NCBI RefSeq assembly: GCF_031846385.1
Contig: NZ_JAVRHV010000008.1
Location: 1 to 64,000, forward strand
Source: Urechidicola vernalis
Lineage (GTDB): Bacteria; Bacteroidota; Bacteroidia; Flavobacteriales; Flavobacteriaceae
DNA length: 64,000 nt
Direction: 5' to 3'
In this document: piece after piece, positions 61,701 through 64,000 of the stretch
Layout: each line of letters starts with the position of its first letter
Position numbering within the stretch: position 1 is the first letter of the stretch
Notes under the pieces: model-generated
Databases searched by the model: none
What the model saw: the letters and a program-made list of their open reading frames with translations, nothing else
What the model was told of the DNA's origin: nothing
Made by a program: the position numbers and the translations under genes

Positions 61701-62092
61701 ACTTTTTCAAATAAGGCATCCGGATAGGTAACAATTACTGCTGGTTTTTTACGCGAATTTATTCTGTTCAAAACTTCTGCTCGTAACAACACATTTGCAT
61801 TGTCAGTTTCTTCGATTTGATATGGTCTTCGGTATGATCCAGGGTAAAAAAGGACGTTCTTTTCTCCTATTAATTGCTCTAAATCATTTAAATAATAGGC
61901 TGCTTCTTCCTTGTCGGAAAAAATAAGAAGTAATGGCTTATCAGCCTTTTTAAATACCGTTGAAATAACAAAAGACAATGAAGATCCGACCAAATTCGCA
62001 ATCTGAAAATGGTTTTTAGTCGAAGTTATTTGTTGAACAATCTCATTAATTTTTGCAGATTGATCGAGGTTCGAAACAAGTTGTTGTTTGCT
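58763..62092 (-). CDS. mfd: Transcription-repair coupling factor
   Basis: About 1109 residues. Releases RNA polymerase stalled at DNA damage and recruits UvrA. In order: UvrB-like N-terminal domains, the RNA-polymerase-interaction domain (FVTHIDHGIGKFGGLQKI), and the RecG-like translocase with Walker A GDVGFGKTEVAIRAAFKAV, Walker B VDEEQKFGV, TATPIPRTLQFSL and QMRGRVGRSNKKAFCYF. The C-terminal TRCF domain follows (about 960 onward). The frame is open to a TTG at 62128, but a TATCTTTG promoter lies between. I take the TTG at 62092 (LSKQQLVSNLDQSAKI) as the start; no ATG is near. Confidence 0.93.
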   Translation of the reverse strand, partial: SKQQLVSNLDQSAKINEIVQQITSTKNHFQIANLVGSSLSFVISTVFKKADKPLLLIFSDKEEAAYYLNDLEQLIGEKNVLFYPGSYRRPYQIEETDNANVLLRAEVLNRINSRKKPAVIVTYPDALFEKVITKKELDKSTLKLNVGEQISLDFVNEMLHEYNFKRSDFVTEPGEFSVRGGIIDVFSFSNDEPFRIEFFGDEVDSIRSFDVETQLSSEKLKKISIMPNVENKMLEEQRESFLKYISSKTVVFTKDLDLLYDRLNKLFNKSIEAFDNLSKEINHAEPDVLFANGYLLKNQLSDFVLGEFKISKGNSLEKSILFNTVPQPAFNKQFDLLIENLQYNTKVGIKNYLLCDNEKQAKRFDDIFADVDEEVNYSTIVFPLYQGFVDHDNKVACYTDHQIFERYHKFRLKNGYAKKQAISLKELTNLEIGDFVTHIDHGIGKFGGLQKIDVEGKKQEAIKLIYGDRDVLYISIHSLHKISKYNGKDGKAPKMYKLGSGAWKKLKQKTKTKVKQIAYDLIQLYAKRKMQKGFQYQPDTFMQHELEASFLFEDTPDQSSATEAVKLDMEKEQPMDRLVCGDVGFGKTEVAIRAAFKAVDNGKQVAILVPTTILAFQHFKTFSERLKNFPVTIDYLNRFRSTKQRNGVLEGLKNSQIDIVIGTHQLASNKVIFKDLGLLIVDEEQKFGVAVKDKLKTLKENVDTLTLTATPIPRTLQFSLMAARDLSVISTPPPNRHPIDTQVIRFNEETIRDAVQYEISRGGQIFFIHNRIENIKEVAGMLQRLVPDAKIGIGHGQMDGKKLEQLMLSFMNNEFDVLVSTTIIESGLDVPNANTIFINNANNFGLSDLHQMRGRVGRSNKKAFCYFITPPYHMMTDDARKRIEALVLFSDLGSGINIAMKDLEIRGAGDLLGGEQSGFMNDIGFDTYQKILNEAIEELKENEFKSLYKDDQKPKEFVKEVQIDTDFEILIPDDYCDVVSERLSLYNSLSEINTEERLQNFEKQLIDRFGSIPSQVEDLLNSVRIKWIAKEIGLERIILKRKRLVGYFVSDQQSDFYQTEYFTRVLKYVQKNPKTCVMKEKETKNGLRLLITFIYIDSVQKAYKVLSSI

Positions 62093-62111
62093 CAAAAAAA
62101 TAGATTTTTTA

Positions 62112-62119
62112 CAAAGATA
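62112..62119 (-). promoter_or_regulatory. -7 promoter element of mfd
   Basis: TATCTTTG on the minus strand matches TAnnTTTG and ends 19 bases before the TTG at 62092. Confidence 0.5.
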
Positions 62120-62171
62120 CTTTTTCAATTAAAAATTGACGGCATTCCTAGTAAAATTTATGCCTTTTCAT

Positions 62172-62179
62172 TATATTTG
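62172..62179 (+). promoter_or_regulatory. -7 promoter element of the TerB-like gene
   Basis: TATATTTG matches TAnnTTTG exactly, 26 bases before the ATG at 62206. It is divergent from the mfd promoter. Confidence 0.55.
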
Positions 62180-62205
62180 TGTATAACCCTCAAAATAGTT
62201 TAATT

Positions 62206-62634
62206 ATGTCAATTTCAGATTTATATTCCAGCGGAATACACAAAAGAGAATTAGGTCATTTTGCTAATATTGTAAAGATGGCTCAATCTGACAATATTGT
62301 AACTAATGAGGAGCAAGCTTTAATTGAAAGGATGAAGAGAAGGTTAAATATTACCGACTCCGAGTATGTAAAAGTGATCGAAAATCCGCAAGATTATCCC
62401 ATGGTTCCTCCATTAGATTATAAAAACAGAATAGAGCATTTGTATAATTTGGTGAAGATGGTATTTGCAGACAGTGAAGTGACGGATGATCAAGTTGGCT
62501 TGCTGAATAAAATTACGATTGGTCTTGGTTTTTCAAAAGAGAATTATCAAGAAATAACAAAAGTGGCTATTGAGCAGTTTATGACCAATACCGAGTTAAA
62601 AGACTTTAGAACTGCTATTAAAGCAGTAAATTAG
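62206..62634 (+). CDS. TerB-like (tellurite resistance B) family protein
   Basis: 142 residues, all helical, cytoplasmic. Two pseudo-repeats carry the TerB acidic pattern: MAQSDNIVTNEEQALIERMKRRL and MVFADSEVTDDQVGLLNKITIGLGF, each with a D/E-rich helix start that could bind a metal. TerB domains occur in stress and envelope proteins. This single-domain form is common in flavobacteria as a housekeeping-like gene rather than part of a ter operon. The GTG at 62179 overlaps the promoter and is not used. Confidence 0.83.
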   Translation: MSISDLYSSGIHKRELGHFANIVKMAQSDNIVTNEEQALIERMKRRLNITDSEYVKVIENPQDYPMVPPLDYKNRIEHLYNLVKMVFADSEVTDDQVGLLNKITIGLGFSKENYQEITKVAIEQFMTNTELKDFRTAIKAVN

Positions 62635-62653
62635 AAATAGAATTATTGAGTTG

Positions 62654-62683
62654 AATGCCGAACGTATGTTCGGCATTTTTTTT
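62654..62683 (+). terminator. Intrinsic terminator after the TerB-like gene
   Basis: Perfect 10-base stem AATGCCGAAC/GTTCGGCATT with a 4-base loop, then eight T residues counting the end of the stem. It is the strongest terminator hairpin in the window. Confidence 0.9.
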
Positions 62684-62695
62684 AATCAGAATAAA

Positions 62696-64000
62696 TTGAT
62701 AGAAGGAAAGCAATTTCAAGTATACAATGCTTCGGCGGGAAGTGGTAAAACCTTTACCCTAGTTAAAGAATATCTTAGAATATTATTGACTACCGATGAT
62801 AAATATAGATTTCAAAATATATTAGCAATTACCTTTACTAATAAAGCCGCTGCAGAAATGAAAGAGCGTGTTTTAGAAAGCCTAAAGGGTATTTCTAGAT
62901 CCGATACATATTTTATGCTTCAAATAATTGGAGAGGAATCTAATATTCCAAATTCAATTTTAAGAAATAGAGCGAAAAATGTGTTGCAAACTATTTTGCA
63001 GAATTACGGGGGGTTTAACATTACTACCATAGATAGTTTTACACATAAAATAATTAGAAGTTTTGCGTTCGATTTAGGTTTGTCTCTAAATTTTGAAGTA
63101 GAAATGGATGCTATTGGATTGTTAGATGAAGCTGTTGATGTTCTTATTTCTAAAATTGGAGAAGACAAATCTCTTACGGATGTTTTGATAAATTATTCTT
63201 TAGACAAAACGAATGATGATAAATCTTGGGATATTTCTAGAGATTTAAAAGAATTTGCGCGAATATTATTAAATGAAGATCATGCTAAGCAGTTAAGCGC
63301 CTTAGAAGAAAAAACGTTAGATGATTATACCAGTTTAAAAGAAAACCTTAGAAAAGAGCAACAAAGAATTCAAAAAAGAGGTGAGGAGATTGGGAATTCA
63401 GGGTTGGAGATCATTAATAATATGGGATTAGATTATAAAGATTTTTACTATAGTCTTATCCCTAAGCACTTTTTAAGTTTGGAACGGGACCTTGGAGCCA
63501 CAAAGTTTTTCGATCAATCTAAATTAAAGGAACGAATTGAGGAGAGAAATTTTTATTCCAAATCAAAACCGGATGATATTAAAACTGCAATTGAATCGAT
63601 TTTACAACCTTTGCTTGAATTGTATTCAGAATCAGAAGTTTTATATCAGAAATATGTTTTGAATGAATTGGTTTTAAAAAGTTTAATACCAATGGCTGTA
63701 TTAAAACAAATAAACACTTCTCTAAATGAAATAAAAGATCAGAATAATATTAGATTGAATGCAGAGTTTAATCGATTGATTTCAGATCAGTTAAAAGATG
63801 AACCAGCACCTTTCATTTACGAGCGAATTGGAGAAAAATTCAGGTATTACTTTATTGATGAAATGCAGGATACTTCCGAATTGCAATGGCAGAATCTCAT
63901 TCCGTTAATTGAGAACTCTCTGAGTTCTGAAACAATGGAAGGGTATCCTGGAAAATTGATGCTGGTAGGTGATGCAAAACAGGCTATTTATAGATGGCGA
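62696..64000 (+). CDS. UvrD/RecB-type helicase-nuclease, N-terminal part (partial)
   Basis: The frame is open to the right edge (435 codons seen). Walker A is NASAGSGKTFTLVKEYL (about residues 11-27), then the helicase motif Ia ILAITFTNKAAAEMKERVLE, motif II YFIDEMQDTSELQWQ, and VGDAKQAIYRWR at the edge. This is the start of a superfamily 1 helicase of the RecB/AddA kind, which processes double-strand breaks; the C-terminal nuclease would lie outside. The TTG at 62696 gives MIEGKQFQVYNASAGSGKT. An ATG at 62666 is in frame but lies in the loop of the terminator hairpin, so I did not use it. Confidence 0.88.
   Translation, partial: MIEGKQFQVYNASAGSGKTFTLVKEYLRILLTTDDKYRFQNILAITFTNKAAAEMKERVLESLKGISRSDTYFMLQIIGEESNIPNSILRNRAKNVLQTILQNYGGFNITTIDSFTHKIIRSFAFDLGLSLNFEVEMDAIGLLDEAVDVLISKIGEDKSLTDVLINYSLDKTNDDKSWDISRDLKEFARILLNEDHAKQLSALEEKTLDDYTSLKENLRKEQQRIQKRGEEIGNSGLEIINNMGLDYKDFYYSLIPKHFLSLERDLGATKFFDQSKLKERIEERNFYSKSKPDDIKTAIESILQPLLELYSESEVLYQKYVLNELVLKSLIPMAVLKQINTSLNEIKDQNNIRLNAEFNRLISDQLKDEPAPFIYERIGEKFRYYFIDEMQDTSELQWQNLIPLIENSLSSETMEGYPGKLMLVGDAKQAIYRWR

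Noticed and set aside
58544..62128. Many open frames on the strand opposite mfd and EamA
   Set aside because: They mirror the coding frames of mfd and the transporter, have no recognisable motifs, and disappear into low-complexity translation.
62206..62634. Tellurite resistance operon
   Set aside because: Only a single TerB-like domain protein is present; no terA, C, D, E or Z neighbours.
2..64000. CRISPR array, rRNA, tRNA or insertion sequence
   Set aside because: No regularly spaced direct repeats, no recognisable rRNA or tRNA segments, and no transposase or integrase motifs were seen on either strand.

Overview
The window comes from the chromosome of a low-GC member of the Bacteroidota, most likely a marine Flavobacteriaceae. 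Three things point there. Two proteins carry a type IX secretion (T9SS) type A C-terminal sorting domain (the fragment at 2-94 and the small protein at 44595). Promoters carry the Bacteroidota -7 element TAnnTTTG, with no clear Shine-Dalgarno sequences. The gene complement is typical of flavobacteria (DUF4292 lipoprotein, HU/SPOR protein, DUF2061 next to cysC). I see no rRNA, tRNA, CRISPR array, transposase or integrase.

Layout. 1-1.3 kb: end of a T9SS-secreted protein and a glutaryl-CoA dehydrogenase, convergent on a shared terminator. 1.5-6.8 kb: rnpA, overlapping a complete dTDP-L-rhamnose operon (rfbB, A, C, D), then an S41 processing peptidase. 6.8-7.6 kb: REP-like inverted repeats around a frameshifted DUF559 endonuclease gene. 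7.6-10.4 kb: a nucleoside-phosphorylase-like protein and a Wzz-like membrane protein. 10.4-15.3 kb: PAPS module (cysQ, DUF2061, cysC, cysD, cysN), interrupted by a second repeat-rich spacer and a four-helix-bundle gene. 15.4-38.9 kb: a large surface-polysaccharide locus. It holds manC; a legionaminic-acid-type nonulosonate pathway (dehydratase, aminotransferase, acyltransferase, synthase, epimerase, CMP-transferase) plus a sugar formyltransferase, a PIG-L deacetylase, a CBS-nucleotidyltransferase and two oxidoreductases; a flippase; a putative nonulosonate transferase; two Wzy/WaaL-type proteins; a methyltransferase; a GT4 transferase; gmd and rmd (GDP-D-rhamnose); and an initiating sugar-phosphate transferase.

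39-64 kb is mostly core genome: purD, UDP-glucose dehydrogenase, a MurG-like glycosyltransferase, a two-component system, a 3'-5' exonuclease, an ABC-F ATPase, a sugar nucleotidyltransferase, a TPR protein, the DUF4292 lipoprotein, an EnvC-like activator, a thioesterase, an HU/SPOR protein, dprA, an EamA transporter, mfd, a TerB-like protein and the start of a UvrD/RecB helicase. One accessory pair stands out: a C5-cytosine DNA methyltransferase whose stop overlaps the start of a DHH-phosphoesterase-like protein (51731-54030). It could be an undescribed restriction or defence pair.

Together, the 15-39 kb genes would build, assemble and flip a heteropolysaccharide containing L-rhamnose and/or D-rhamnose and an N-formylated or otherwise modified nonulosonic acid. 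The PAPS genes alongside may supply sulfate for sulfation. Functions are assigned from motifs and remembered family patterns; no database search was run.
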